In this document: piece by piece, positions 50,071 to 59,490 of the stretch
Layout: every line of letters starts with the position of its first letter
Numbering within the stretch: position 1 is the stretch's first letter
Assembly (NCBI RefSeq): GCF_044759095.2
Contig: NZ_JBIYSM020000011.1
Span: 1 to 64,000 of the forward strand
Direction: 5' to 3'
From: JBIYSM02 sp044759095
Lineage (GTDB): Bacteria; Bacillota; Bacilli; Brevibacillales; Brevibacillaceae
DNA: 64,000 nucleotides
Program-made: the position numbers and the translations under genes
Notes under the pieces: generated by a model
The model's input: only the letters and a program-made list of their open reading frames with translations
Database searches by the model: none
Told to the model about the DNA's origin: nothing

Positions 50071-51253
50071 CATCTGTATCATCCTGTCTCCTTCGTATCA
50101 TGATTACAGCGGTTATCAAAAGTGCCGCTCCATTGATGACAAACACATATCGAATCGGAATCCAGCCCCCCAGTAACCCCCCCAGTACCGGGCCGATCAT
50201 GGTTGCAAGCTGTGTAGCTGACTGGTTGAGGCTGAACGCCCTGCCCCTGAATTCCGGTTCGGTCACTTTTACGATCATGGCATTGATAGATGGATAGACA
50301 GCGGCGAAGAACAGACCGTAGAAAAATCGAAGGATGCCAAACCCATACAGATCGGTAAAAAAGAACTGCAAAAGGTTGCCGATTCCTCCGCCCAACAAGC
50401 CGATCAGCAGGATTTTTGAGTATCCTACTTTGGTTCCCAGAGCGCCCCACCGCGGAGCTGCCAGAACGGTGGCAATCCCGACCGCGGAGAAAATGATCCC
50501 CGAACTCAGGGCCGCATCCTTTTGGGAGGCTCCCAGCTGCAGCACGTAAACGGTCAACAGCGGTTCCAGAAGCATGACCGATACGGTAACCATCATGGCA
50601 AGCCCCAACACCCTGACAAAGGGACCGTTCTTCATCGCCGTTCGCAGGTCCTCTCGTATGGACGAGCGAGTGGCGGTACGGTTCACCTTTGTTTCTTTGG
50701 CGAAAAACGTGGCGATCAGTGCCGCTATCAATACGACAAAGGAAGAAATGAGAAATGCTTCCCGGTTCCCCCACATATGGCTTACAAAACCGCCAACCAA
50801 CGGTCCAACAATTCCGCCTGTGGCACCAGCAGTCGCCATGACTCCCAGGGCATAACCGACGTGCTTTTCCGGCGTATTGGTTGCGACCAGCGCGATGGAA
50901 GCGGGCACAAAGCCGGCCAGCAGTCCTTGGAGAACACGAATCACGAGAAACAGGTAAGGGTCTGTAACCAGGTAGTTCAAATAATACAAGGCGGCCAGGC
51001 TGAAACCGGACCGTATCAGCATGGGCTTTCGTCCGTACTTGTCTGCAAGAGACCCCCAGTAGGGCGAAATCAGCGCGCTTACCAGAAACGTAATGCCAAA
51101 CGAGATTCCTGACCACGCTTCCAGATGTTCCTCCACTCCTAGAGAGGTGTTAAGAAAAATAGGTAAAAAGGGGATGGAGATGGAATATGCGGTGCTGCAA
51201 AAAAAGACCCCGATCCATAGCACGATGAGATTTCGTTTCCAAGAGAAGGACAT
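50024..51253 (-). CDS. MFS multidrug or metabolite efflux transporter
   Basis: A 409-residue transporter with 12 predicted spans, DHA1-type. The loop 2-3 signature is GSLADKYGRKPML, and an Arg-rich central loop falls near residue 190-210. Motif C-like VMATAGATGGIVGPLVGG is in span 5, which suggests an antiporter. Start at ATG 51253, though the ribosome site (AAAGG) is rather distant. Substrate unknown. Confidence 0.9.
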   Translation of the reverse strand: MSFSWKRNLIVLWIGVFFCSTAYSISIPFLPIFLNTSLGVEEHLEAWSGISFGITFLVSALISPYWGSLADKYGRKPMLIRSGFSLAALYYLNYLVTDPYLFLVIRVLQGLLAGFVPASIALVATNTPEKHVGYALGVMATAGATGGIVGPLVGGFVSHMWGNREAFLISSFVVLIAALIATFFAKETKVNRTATRSSIREDLRTAMKNGPFVRVLGLAMMVTVSVMLLEPLLTVYVLQLGASQKDAALSSGIIFSAVGIATVLAAPRWGALGTKVGYSKILLIGLLGGGIGNLLQFFFTDLYGFGILRFFYGLFFAAVYPSINAMIVKVTEPEFRGRAFSLNQSATQLATMIGPVLGGLLGGWIPIRYVFVINGAALLITAVIMIRRRQDDTDVSQRSLLTDDKLAVK

Positions 51254-51471
51254 TGAGAGACACAACCTTTGCAAGAAAAAAACTGACCATTTTAGCAATT
51301 TTGATTCTAACACTGCTTTTCATGATTTGACTAATTGATAAATTACATAGGTATATTGAAGATTTTAAATAAGAACAGCTTTTGTCCTCCTGAAAAGGAC
51401 ACTTGTCTTTTTAGGGAAACTATTTTAACCTATATCCATGAATAGACAGAAAACCGTTGGAGGAGTCGGAG

Positions 51472-52836
51472 ATGAAAGTTGCAAAATTCGGGGGAACATC
51501 ATTAGCCAGTGCTGAGCAGATCAAGAAAGTATGTGCGATCATCAGGTCAGATGCAGAACGACGGGTCATTGTGGTGTCTGCACCGGGAAAGCGATTCAAG
51601 GAGGACATCAAGGTTACGGATCTGTTGATCATGTACGCAGAGAAAATGCTTAGTGGCGGCAACGCAAGCGAGATACAGGATGCCATTTTTCAACGATATA
51701 TCGACATCGCAGAGGACCTTGGCCTCTCACAAGAGATCATGGAACAATTGAAGGCTGACCTTGCCGAAGCGCTGACGATCAAACATGGAGCAGACCCATC
51801 CCGTTTTCTCGATCAGGCGAAAGCGGCTGGAGAGGACACTTGCGCCAAACTGGTTGCTCATTACTTGCGAAATCTGGGGGTAGAGGCCCACTATGTAAAT
51901 CCTTTTGAAGCCGGGCTGTTTGTCACCGATGAAGCGGGAAACGCCCAAGTGCTTCCAGAAGCATATGAAAATCTTCGCACGTTGCAAGACCGAAAAGGAA
52001 TTGTTGTTTTTCCGGGATTTTTCGGATATACGAAAGAAGGGGTTCTGGTCACGTTTTCTCGTGGCGGATCAGATATTACGGGTTCTATTCTCGCAGCCGC
52101 GCTCAAAGCGGACATGTACGAAAATTTCACCGATGTGGACTCTGTCTACGTGGTGAATCCGAGCTTGGTCGAGAAGCCAAAGGAAATCAGTGTCATTACC
52201 TACCGCGAGATGCGGGAACTCTCTTATTCCGGATTTTCGGTCTTTCATGAGGAGGCGCTGCTTCCGGCCTATCAGGCAGGCATTCCCGTATGTATCAAAA
52301 ATACCAACAATCCGAGTGCGCCGGGTACGATCATCGTGTCGGAAAGAGAGTCCTACGAAAATCGCGTGGCAGGTATTGCAAGTGACAAGGGATTTTGCAG
52401 CATTTATGTCAGCAAATACTTAATGAACAGAGAAGTAGGGTTTGGACGGAAGCTTCTGCAAATCCTCGAAGAAGAAGGGTTGTCGTACGAGCACACTCCT
52501 TCGGGTATTGACAACATTTCCGTGATCTTGCGCAAAAAAGATTTCACAGAGGAAATCCAGGCACGTGTCGTTCAACGAATTCAGCGTGAACTGCATGCGG
52601 AAGATGTGGTTGTCGAGCAGGATCTTGCCCTTGTGATGATTGTCGGGGAAGGGATGAGGCGTTCTGTCGGGACTTCGGCGAGAGCTACTTCCGCCCTGGC
52701 GAAAGCAAAAGTAAATTTGGAAATGATCAATCAAGGGTCATCGGAAGTAAGCATGATGTTTGGGGTGAAGGAGGTAGATGCCGACCGTGCGGTTCTCGCG
52801 CTCTATCACGAATTTTTTGCCGAAGCTCTCGTGTAA
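51472..52836 (+). CDS. yclM: Aspartate kinase (YclM type)
   Basis: A 454-residue aspartokinase: KFGGTSLASAEQI at the start, catalytic region with FSRGGSDITGSILAAALKAD, then two ACT domains at about 300-450 for feedback control. Length equals B. subtilis YclM (aspartokinase III), not the shorter LysC. It phosphorylates aspartate, first step to lysine, threonine and methionine. ATG 51472 is preferred, with GGAGGAG upstream. No lysine riboswitch is seen in the 150 bp before it. Confidence 0.9.
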   Translation: MKVAKFGGTSLASAEQIKKVCAIIRSDAERRVIVVSAPGKRFKEDIKVTDLLIMYAEKMLSGGNASEIQDAIFQRYIDIAEDLGLSQEIMEQLKADLAEALTIKHGADPSRFLDQAKAAGEDTCAKLVAHYLRNLGVEAHYVNPFEAGLFVTDEAGNAQVLPEAYENLRTLQDRKGIVVFPGFFGYTKEGVLVTFSRGGSDITGSILAAALKADMYENFTDVDSVYVVNPSLVEKPKEISVITYREMRELSYSGFSVFHEEALLPAYQAGIPVCIKNTNNPSAPGTIIVSERESYENRVAGIASDKGFCSIYVSKYLMNREVGFGRKLLQILEEEGLSYEHTPSGIDNISVILRKKDFTEEIQARVVQRIQRELHAEDVVVEQDLALVMIVGEGMRRSVGTSARATSALAKAKVNLEMINQGSSEVSMMFGVKEVDADRAVLALYHEFFAEALV

Positions 52837-52864
52837 GAGAAAACAAAAATCCAGACTATTCGAA

Positions 52865-52908
52865 AGAACCTCTCATCCTTTACAGGAAAGAGAGGTTCTG
52901 TGTTTTTT
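52865..52908 (+). terminator. Rho-independent terminator of the aspartokinase gene
   Basis: AGAACCTCTC pairs with GAGAGGTTCT and is followed by TGTGTTTTTT. Confidence 0.88.
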
Positions 52909-52936
52909 CATGTTGCATGAAATCGTAAGAATATTG

Positions 52937-52994
52937 TTGACTTTCAGTCTATTTACTGGCTAAACTGAAATCATAAAATGAAAATACATTTTCA
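52937..52994 (+). promoter_or_regulatory. Promoter and candidate operators of the IclR operon
   Basis: TTGACT (52937-52942) and TAAACT (52961-52966), spacer 18 bp, form a fair SigA promoter. Inverted TTTCAGT and ACTGAAA surround the spacer, and a near-perfect palindrome TGAAAATACATTTTCA lies at 52979-52994 just downstream. Either could be the binding site of the IclR protein encoded next. Confidence 0.55.
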
Positions 52995-53026
52995 CTGGAT
53001 GAAAATAAAGGAGAGTGATAACGATC

Positions 53027-53788
53027 GTGGAGAAACATCAAGGCATTCGGGTTCTGGATAGGGCATTCGATATCTTGGAAGCACTAGCGGCTGAAGCAGA
53101 GCTGACATTAGGGGAAATCTCTGTGCGAACAGGACTCGCCCTTGCAACCGCCTATCGTTCCGTCCAGACCATGGTTTCTCGCGGGTATATCGATCAAGAC
53201 GCGCGGACTGGGAAATACCGCCTAGGCATGCAGATCGTGCGCCTCAGCGGACAGGCTGTCAGTCGGATTGATGTTATCCGTGTTGCCACGCCTCATCTGC
53301 AAGACCTTTCGAAACGAACCGGTCTCAATGTGAATTTAAGCATTTTTGACAACGGAAAGGCCCTCTGTTTGGTCAACATTGAAACGATGCAAGACTTTAT
53401 GATGGGCATCAAAGTGGGGCAGCGGCTTCCCATTCATGCTGGTGCGCTGTCCAAAGTAATCCTGGCTAACCTTCCTCCCGAACAAATTCCTGCCTTACTC
53501 GGTAATTTGGAACCCTTCACACCACACACCATCGCAAACAAAGACACATTGCAACAAGAACTGGATACCATTCGTTCGCGAGGCTATGCCGTATCCAATG
53601 GAGAATTGGCGGTTGGCGTATCCGCTCTGGCCGCCCCCTTGTTTGATCACGGAAATCGGGCTGTCGCAGGCATCTCTCTTTCGGGGCCGAAGTCTGATTT
53701 TTCTGAAGAAAATACGGGCAGGTTCATTGAAGAACTGCTTGCAGCTGCAAGTCAAATATCCCGTGAACTGGGTTACAGGAGCCTGTAA
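53027..53788 (+). CDS. IclR-family transcriptional regulator
   Basis: A 253-residue regulator: N-terminal winged helix (LTLGEISVRTGLALATAYRS, about 28-48) and a C-terminal ligand-binding IclR domain (about 85-250, with PIHAGALSKVILANLP and GYAVSNGELAVGVSALAAPL). It probably senses a substrate of the downstream peptide operon and controls it. GTG 53027 is taken as start because AAAGGAGAG is positioned for it. Confidence 0.92.
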   Translation: MEKHQGIRVLDRAFDILEALAAEAELTLGEISVRTGLALATAYRSVQTMVSRGYIDQDARTGKYRLGMQIVRLSGQAVSRIDVIRVATPHLQDLSKRTGLNVNLSIFDNGKALCLVNIETMQDFMMGIKVGQRLPIHAGALSKVILANLPPEQIPALLGNLEPFTPHTIANKDTLQQELDTIRSRGYAVSNGELAVGVSALAAPLFDHGNRAVAGISLSGPKSDFSEENTGRFIEELLAAASQISRELGYRSL

Positions 53789-53803
53789 AAAGGGGGAGTG
53801 AAT

Positions 53804-54760
53804 GTGGACAAATGTAAGCCTCGCCGGCTAAAGCAGGGGGACACGATCGGAATCATAGCCCCTGCCAGCCCTCTTTACAACAGAAGTGATCTAAAACGCG
53901 GGATCAGCACGTTGGAAGAGTGGGGCTATCGCGTTGTGGTTGGTGAACATGTCAACGAGCGGCATGAATATTTGGCGGGAACGGACGCACAACGGGCCGC
54001 CGATCTGAATGCCATGTTTCAAAATGACTCCATTGATGCCATATTCGTTACCCAGGGCGGATATGGCAGTGCCAGAATTCTGCATTTGCTTGATTTTGAT
54101 GCCATTCGCCAAAACCCAAAAATTCTGATCGGGTACAGCGACATTACTTCCCTGCATCTGGCCATCCACAAACGAACCGGATTGGTAACGTTTCATGGTC
54201 CAGGCATGGCTGGGTATAATGCCGAAGACCTTTCTGATTACAGGAAAGAATATCTTTTCAAAGCGTTAACTTCCCCCGAACCAATCGGGGAAATAAAAAA
54301 AGAGAACGAAAAAAAGTACATTCACACCATTCAGGCTGGGGAAGCAAGCGGTGAACTGATTGGCGGCAATCTGACTCTGCTGTGCGCATCCCTCGGAACG
54401 CCATACGAAGTCGAAACGGAAGGCAAGATTCTGTTTCTCGAAGAATTGGACACGGAACCGTGGGTCATCGATCATATGCTGACACACTTGTTCAACGCCG
54501 GAAAACTTCAAAAGGCAGCAGGCATTGTCATCGGAGAGTGCAAGGATTGTGTTCCGTACAAGCACAATCCAGGCTTTCCCGTCACGTTCAGCCTCGAGGA
54601 CGTACTGGAAGATCGTTTGGCGCCACTGGACATCCCCGTTCTCTACGGCTTGCCTTTGGGTCATACGCGGGAGTTAGCTACTCTTCCGATCGGCGTCCAA
54701 GCGCGTTTGGACGCCACGCGAGGGAAGTTTTACGTGGAAGAATGCGCAACGATTGAATAG
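53804..54760 (+). CDS. LD-carboxypeptidase/MccF-like peptidase (family S66)
   Basis: A 318-residue cytosolic serine peptidase of family S66. The catalytic triad is visible: Ser in IGYSDITSLH, Glu in FLEELDTEPW, and His in LPLGHTRELATLPIG. GGYGSARIL precedes the nucleophile. Family members remove the terminal D-Ala from wall tetrapeptides (LdcA) or inactivate microcin C-type compounds (MccF). Being second in a peptide-import operon, it may trim imported wall peptides. It starts at GTG 53804. Confidence 0.9.
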   Translation: MDKCKPRRLKQGDTIGIIAPASPLYNRSDLKRGISTLEEWGYRVVVGEHVNERHEYLAGTDAQRAADLNAMFQNDSIDAIFVTQGGYGSARILHLLDFDAIRQNPKILIGYSDITSLHLAIHKRTGLVTFHGPGMAGYNAEDLSDYRKEYLFKALTSPEPIGEIKKENEKKYIHTIQAGEASGELIGGNLTLLCASLGTPYEVETEGKILFLEELDTEPWVIDHMLTHLFNAGKLQKAAGIVIGECKDCVPYKHNPGFPVTFSLEDVLEDRLAPLDIPVLYGLPLGHTRELATLPIGVQARLDATRGKFYVEECATIE

Positions 54761-54778
54761 AAAAAGGGGGATAAAGAA

Positions 54779-56614
54779 ATGAGCAAGGTTCGCTTCGAGA
54801 AAAAAAGCAGGTTCACGCTTCTTGCCTTTTGCATGTCTGTCGCGCTGTTCATTTTTCCTTTCTTCACCATCGGGGCTGCTCAAGCCGCAGAGGAACCAGT
54901 GACGTTGCGCGTAGGCTGGACTGCAGAGCCTGACAGCTTGAGTCCATTTATATCCAACCGGATCGTGACCTTTGAACTGCACTTGTTGCTGTATGATACC
55001 CTCATTGCGTATGACAATGATGTCAAGCCGGTTGGCCGATTGGCAAAGGAGTGGAAGGTTAGCGACGATCATCTCACCTGGACGTTCAAATTGGCGGAGG
55101 GCGTAAAGTGGCATGATGGCCAGCCATTCACTTCCGAGGACGTGAAGTTTACATACGAATCCCTGATGAAAGCCCAAACAGGGATGTACGCAGACTTTTT
55201 GAAGGGAATTACAGCCATTGAAACGCCTGACCCGTTGACGGTCGTGATCAAAACGGAGAAGCCAAAGGCGAACATGCTTCAGGTAACAGCTCCCATTCTG
55301 CCCAAGCACATCTGGAGCAGCGTCAAATTCGAAGATTTGAAAACGTGGCCCAATGACAAGCCGATTGGGACTGGCGCTTTCAAGTTTGTCGAATGGAAAA
55401 AAGGCGAGTATGTGAAGCTGGAAGCAAACAAGGATTACTTTTTGGGGGCACCCAAGATCGAGCAGCTCATTTTCCCGCTTTACGCCAACAACGATACGAT
55501 GGTCCAGTCCTTGAAGATCGGGGAGATTGACGGCGCCATCAATATCAACCCGAACCAGGTCAAACTGCTTCAATCGGAAAAGAACATTCAGGTCGTGTCC
55601 AATCCAGGGAATCATTTTACCGATCTGGCCATCAACGTGTGGAAAGATCCCAACTCGAAAGGCAATCCGTTGCTCTTGATGAAGGAAGTGCGAAAAGCGA
55701 TGGAGTACGCCATTCATAAACAACAGGTCATCGATGTGGCCTACTCCGGTCAGGCCCGGATCGGAACGACGCTGGTGCCCTCCGTCTTTGCCAACTGGCA
55801 TTATGAGCCGCAGGGAGAGGAGATGCGCTCGTACAATCCGGAAAAGGCCAAACAATTGCTCGAAGCAGCCGGCTTTTCCGATCGGGACGGAGACGGGATT
55901 CGGGAGGATGCAAAGGGAAAGAAGCTGGAGTTCCGGCTTTTCCTCCGCGGGGAAACAGCAGAAGAGGTCAAGGCTGGGCAAATGATCAGCGGCATGTTCA
56001 AGGAAGTAGGGATCGGCACCAAAGTAGAAACCATGGACGACGGACTCTTGACCGATAAAATTTACGACAATGCTGACTTTGACCTGTTCATTTGGGGATG
56101 GGGCACAGACGTAGACCCGACCACCATTCTGAGCGTCGTCAGCACGGACCAAATTGGCAACTTGAGTGAAACCTATTACTCCAATCCACAATACGACAAG
56201 ATGTTGATCGAGCAGGGAACCATTGTCGACCAGGCCGCGAGAGAACAGATGATCAAGGACATGCAGAAAATGGTGTATGAAGACGTGCCGTACATTATTC
56301 TGTTGGAGGATCATGGCATGCAGGCGGTCCGCACAGACAAATGGGACGGGTGGAAACCGATCGGCGGAGCTTTGTTCCAGGGTTATAACCACTACAATTA
56401 TCTCTCTGTCAGCCCGAAATCGACACCCGCGAGCAACCCCTCCGCTTCAGAAACACCGGCTTCCAATGCTGCGCCTGCTGCCTCTCAAACGGCGCAACAA
56501 AGTTCAGGTCAATCCGGATTGATTTGGGCTGGACTCGCCATCGTGGCAATGGCCGTGATTGGCGTCTTGATTGCCCGGAAAAGAAAGACCATTGACGATT
56601 TCGACCAGAAGTGA
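54779..56614 (+). CDS. Peptide ABC transporter substrate-binding protein, C-terminally membrane-anchored
   Basis: A 611-residue family 5 binding protein (DppA/OppA type). It has a signal peptide to about AQAAEE (residue 37), then the binding domain (LRVGWTAEPDSLSPF, WTFKLAEGVKWHDGQPFTSEDV). After about residue 540 comes a Ser/Pro/Ala/Gln-rich linker, then a C-terminal membrane helix (GLIWAGLAIVAMAVIGVLI) and basic end RKRK. There is no lipobox, so anchoring is by the C-terminal span. That is uncommon in Firmicutes, where such proteins are usually lipoproteins. Confidence 0.9.
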   Translation: MSKVRFEKKSRFTLLAFCMSVALFIFPFFTIGAAQAAEEPVTLRVGWTAEPDSLSPFISNRIVTFELHLLLYDTLIAYDNDVKPVGRLAKEWKVSDDHLTWTFKLAEGVKWHDGQPFTSEDVKFTYESLMKAQTGMYADFLKGITAIETPDPLTVVIKTEKPKANMLQVTAPILPKHIWSSVKFEDLKTWPNDKPIGTGAFKFVEWKKGEYVKLEANKDYFLGAPKIEQLIFPLYANNDTMVQSLKIGEIDGAININPNQVKLLQSEKNIQVVSNPGNHFTDLAINVWKDPNSKGNPLLLMKEVRKAMEYAIHKQQVIDVAYSGQARIGTTLVPSVFANWHYEPQGEEMRSYNPEKAKQLLEAAGFSDRDGDGIREDAKGKKLEFRLFLRGETAEEVKAGQMISGMFKEVGIGTKVETMDDGLLTDKIYDNADFDLFIWGWGTDVDPTTILSVVSTDQIGNLSETYYSNPQYDKMLIEQGTIVDQAAREQMIKDMQKMVYEDVPYIILLEDHGMQAVRTDKWDGWKPIGGALFQGYNHYNYLSVSPKSTPASNPSASETPASNAAPAASQTAQQSSGQSGLIWAGLAIVAMAVIGVLIARKRKTIDDFDQK

Positions 56615-56621
56615 TAACGCG

Positions 56622-57590
56622 ATGAAAACTGCCTATCTGCTGAAAAAGACGTTTCATGCCGCTATCACCGTGTTATTCGTGCTTGTAATCAATTTCTTTC
56701 TGTTTCGCGTGATGCCGGGTGATCCCTTGGCCATGCTTCTCCGCGATCCCAAAATGTCACCTGAAGCCATCGAACAGATGAAGCAAATGTTCGGGCTTGA
56801 TCAACCGTGGTATATTCAATTTTTCACGTACGTGAAGGAACTGCTCCAAGGGAACCTGGGGACATCCTTTATGTTCAAACAACCCGTCATGGACATCATT
56901 GCCGGCAAGCTGCTCCCCACGATTCTTCTCGTGGGGACGGCAAGCATCATTGCCTTGGTGGGCGGGACACTGTTAGGGATATTGTCTGCACGAAAACGGG
57001 GCACAAAAGTGGATGTTTTCGCACTTGGCTTCTCCCTGCTCACCTATTCAATGCCAACCTTTTGGCTGGGTGTGGTGCTTGTCGCGTTTTTCAGCGTCTA
57101 TTTGATGGCATTTCCCACAACAGGGATGGTGACAGCAGGCAAAAGCTTTGAAAACACCGCGGCTCTTTTCCTGGATATGGGAAAGCATCTTTTCTTGCCC
57201 GTGCTCTCACTCAGTCTGGTGCTGATTGGTCAATATGTATTGATCATGCGAAATACCTTGCTGGATGTGCTGACGGAAGATTACATCCAGACGGCCAAAG
57301 CAAAGGGCTTCTCGGATAAATATGTATTGCGCCGGCATGCCGTGCCGAACGCCATGCTTCCCCTGATTACCCTCGTCTCCATTAATTTTGGCTTCATTAT
57401 TGCGGGCGCCATTGAGGTGGAGACCGTCTTTTCCTGGCCGGGCATTGGCCGCTTGATGTTTGAGGCGTTGATGAACCGGGATTATCCGCTTTTGCAGGGG
57501 ATCTTTTTTTTCATCAGTGTCTGTGTGGTCTTTGCGAATTTGTTGGCTGATGTTCTCTACGGATACCTGGATCCCCGCATAAAAGCCTAG
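56622..57590 (+). CDS. Peptide ABC transporter permease, DppB type
   Basis: A 322-residue permease with six spans: first span plus RVMPGDPLAMLL, a long external loop, and the EAA loop (DYIQTAKAKGFSDKYVLRRHAVPNAMLPLI). Start ATG 56622, 7 bp after the previous stop. Confidence 0.93.
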   Translation: MKTAYLLKKTFHAAITVLFVLVINFFLFRVMPGDPLAMLLRDPKMSPEAIEQMKQMFGLDQPWYIQFFTYVKELLQGNLGTSFMFKQPVMDIIAGKLLPTILLVGTASIIALVGGTLLGILSARKRGTKVDVFALGFSLLTYSMPTFWLGVVLVAFFSVYLMAFPTTGMVTAGKSFENTAALFLDMGKHLFLPVLSLSLVLIGQYVLIMRNTLLDVLTEDYIQTAKAKGFSDKYVLRRHAVPNAMLPLITLVSINFGFIIAGAIEVETVFSWPGIGRLMFEALMNRDYPLLQGIFFFISVCVVFANLLADVLYGYLDPRIKA

Positions 57591-57603
57591 AAAGGAGACC
57601 GCT

Positions 57604-58521
57604 ATGAACGAACCTGTCTTGAATCAGTCAGCACTGGAGACGAATCCGTCCTCCAGGAAAAGTGTAAAGCGGCACAAGGTTCATCGATGGCTGACGGTTT
57701 TCCGCGAGAATCGCATCGGCATGCTGGGAGCGTTTCTCTTTTTTCTGTTCGCGCTCATCTCGACCATCGGGCCCATTGTCTATCCGTACGATCCCATGGA
57801 ATTTGGCAGTGGAGGCGCCGTGCTTCAGCCTCCCAGTGCGGAGCATTGGCTGGGAACGGATGATATGGGGCGTGATGTGCTGGGCGCTTTGATTTCCGGT
57901 TCGCGGACGTCTCTGGGTGTTGGAGTTCTGGCCACCGGCATCACCATGCTGATCGGAACATTGGTCGGCATCTGTGCCGGATACTTTGGCGGAAAGATTG
58001 ATACGCTGCTGATGCGGTTTACAGAAATTTTCCTCGTTTTGCCCTGGCTTCCCTTGATGCTGGTGCTTGCCGCTCTCTTGGGAACCAGCATCTGGAACAT
58101 CATTCTGGTCATCGGCATCACCAGCTGGTCCAGCACGGCTCGAATCGTTCGGGCTCAGGCCCTGTCCATCAAGGAGCGGCAATTTGTTGAGCGCGCCCGC
58201 GCAATTGGCGCCAGTCACTTTACCATCATGCGCAGGCACATTTTTCCCAATGTGTTTCCGCTGATTTTCGCAAACACCATCCTCGTATCGGCCGTTGCCA
58301 TCTTGTCGGAAACATCCCTTAGTTTTCTGGGCATGGGAGATCCCACGCATCCCAGCTGGGGGATGATGCTTCACTATGCATTTACATCCGGGGCCGGCAG
58401 TATGGGAGCGTATTGGTTTCTTCTCCCTCCCGGCTTATGCGTGGTGGCCGTCGTTCTCGGCTTTACCTTTTTGGGTTACGCCTTTGATGAACTGTTCAAT
58501 CCCAAGCTGCAACGGAGGTAA
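57604..58521 (+). CDS. Peptide ABC transporter permease, DppC type
   Basis: A 305-residue permease with the OppC N-terminal region (FRENRIGMLGAFLFFLFALIS), HWLGTDDMGRDVL and the EAA loop (QFVERARAIGASHFTIMRRHIFPNVFPLI). It pairs with the DppB-type subunit. Confidence 0.93.
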   Translation: MNEPVLNQSALETNPSSRKSVKRHKVHRWLTVFRENRIGMLGAFLFFLFALISTIGPIVYPYDPMEFGSGGAVLQPPSAEHWLGTDDMGRDVLGALISGSRTSLGVGVLATGITMLIGTLVGICAGYFGGKIDTLLMRFTEIFLVLPWLPLMLVLAALLGTSIWNIILVIGITSWSSTARIVRAQALSIKERQFVERARAIGASHFTIMRRHIFPNVFPLIFANTILVSAVAILSETSLSFLGMGDPTHPSWGMMLHYAFTSGAGSMGAYWFLLPPGLCVVAVVLGFTFLGYAFDELFNPKLQRR

Positions 58522-58524
58522 GCG

Positions 58525-59490
58525 ATGAGTCTGCTGGAAGTTCGTGATTTGAAGACGTATTTTCGAACCAAGGAAGGAGTCGTCAAAGCAGTGGACGGGG
58601 TAAGCTTTTCTTTACAGGAAGGAGAAGTCTTGGCCCTGGTAGGAGAGTCAGGATGCGGGAAAACCACCACGGCCCTGTCCATCACCCGTTTGCTGCCGCC
58701 TGAAGGAGAAGTCGTCGGCGGCGAGGTCCTTTTTCGCGGGCTTGATCTCGCCAAGGAAAGCACACAGAAGATAAGGCGAACCCGTTGGAAGGACATCTCC
58801 ATCGTTTTTCAAGGAGCCATGAACGCGTTGAATCCTGTCATGAAGATCGGCGATCAGATTGCGGAAGCAGTCATGCTGCACGAGAAAACTGCCTACGACG
58901 CTGCCAGAAAGAGGGTCAAAGACCTGCTGGAACTCGTAGAGATAAATCCTGAGCGAATCGATCAGTATCCGCATGAGTTCAGCGGCGGCATGAAACAGCG
59001 CGTGATGATTGCCATGGCCCTGGCATGCCGTCCGCGGTTAATCATCGGAGATGAACCGACAACCGCATTGGATGTGATGGTGCAGGCGCAAATATTGGAC
59101 TTGCTGGAAAGACTGCGCCGAGACCTGCAGATGGCCATGATTCTGATCACCCATGATCTTTCTGTGATGGGGGAAACATGCGATAAGGCGGCCGTCATGT
59201 ACGGCGGAAAGATCGTAGAGTATGGAACCGTCGAACAAATTCTTGAACAACCTGCTCACCCTTATACGCAAAAATTGGTTACATCTTTCCCCAACCCTTA
59301 CGGCAGCAGAGAAATGGTATCCTCCATTCCCGGAGTCCCCCCCAATCTGTTGACGCCTCCCAGCGGCTGCCGTTTTCATCCGCGCTGTGAGCATGCGAGT
59401 GACACATGTCGGATAAGTGAGCCCCCTTTACGGCAGATTGATTCTGGACAGGTTGTCGCTTGCCACCTGAGGGGGGAAACCAGTGAATAA
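58525..59490 (+). CDS. Peptide ABC transporter ATPase, DppD type
   Basis: A 321-residue ATPase: Walker A GESGCGKTTT, signature EFSGGMKQRV, Walker B RLIIGDEPTTALD, switch His in LITHDLSV, and the C-terminal oligopeptide-transporter Cys region (CRFHPRCEHASDTC). It overlaps the next gene by 8 bp. Confidence 0.95.
   Translation: MSLLEVRDLKTYFRTKEGVVKAVDGVSFSLQEGEVLALVGESGCGKTTTALSITRLLPPEGEVVGGEVLFRGLDLAKESTQKIRRTRWKDISIVFQGAMNALNPVMKIGDQIAEAVMLHEKTAYDAARKRVKDLLELVEINPERIDQYPHEFSGGMKQRVMIAMALACRPRLIIGDEPTTALDVMVQAQILDLLERLRRDLQMAMILITHDLSVMGETCDKAAVMYGGKIVEYGTVEQILEQPAHPYTQKLVTSFPNPYGSREMVSSIPGVPPNLLTPPSGCRFHPRCEHASDTCRISEPPLRQIDSGQVVACHLRGETSE

Noticed and set aside
51314..51471. Possible lysine riboswitch before the aspartokinase
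   Set aside because: The leader is only about 150 bp and lacks the five-helix pattern. YclM-type genes are not usually under the lysine riboswitch.
54674..56392. 572-codon minus-strand open frame opposite the binding-protein gene
   Set aside because: Plus-strand gene has clear family motifs and operon context; the reverse frame has no start signal or homology pattern.
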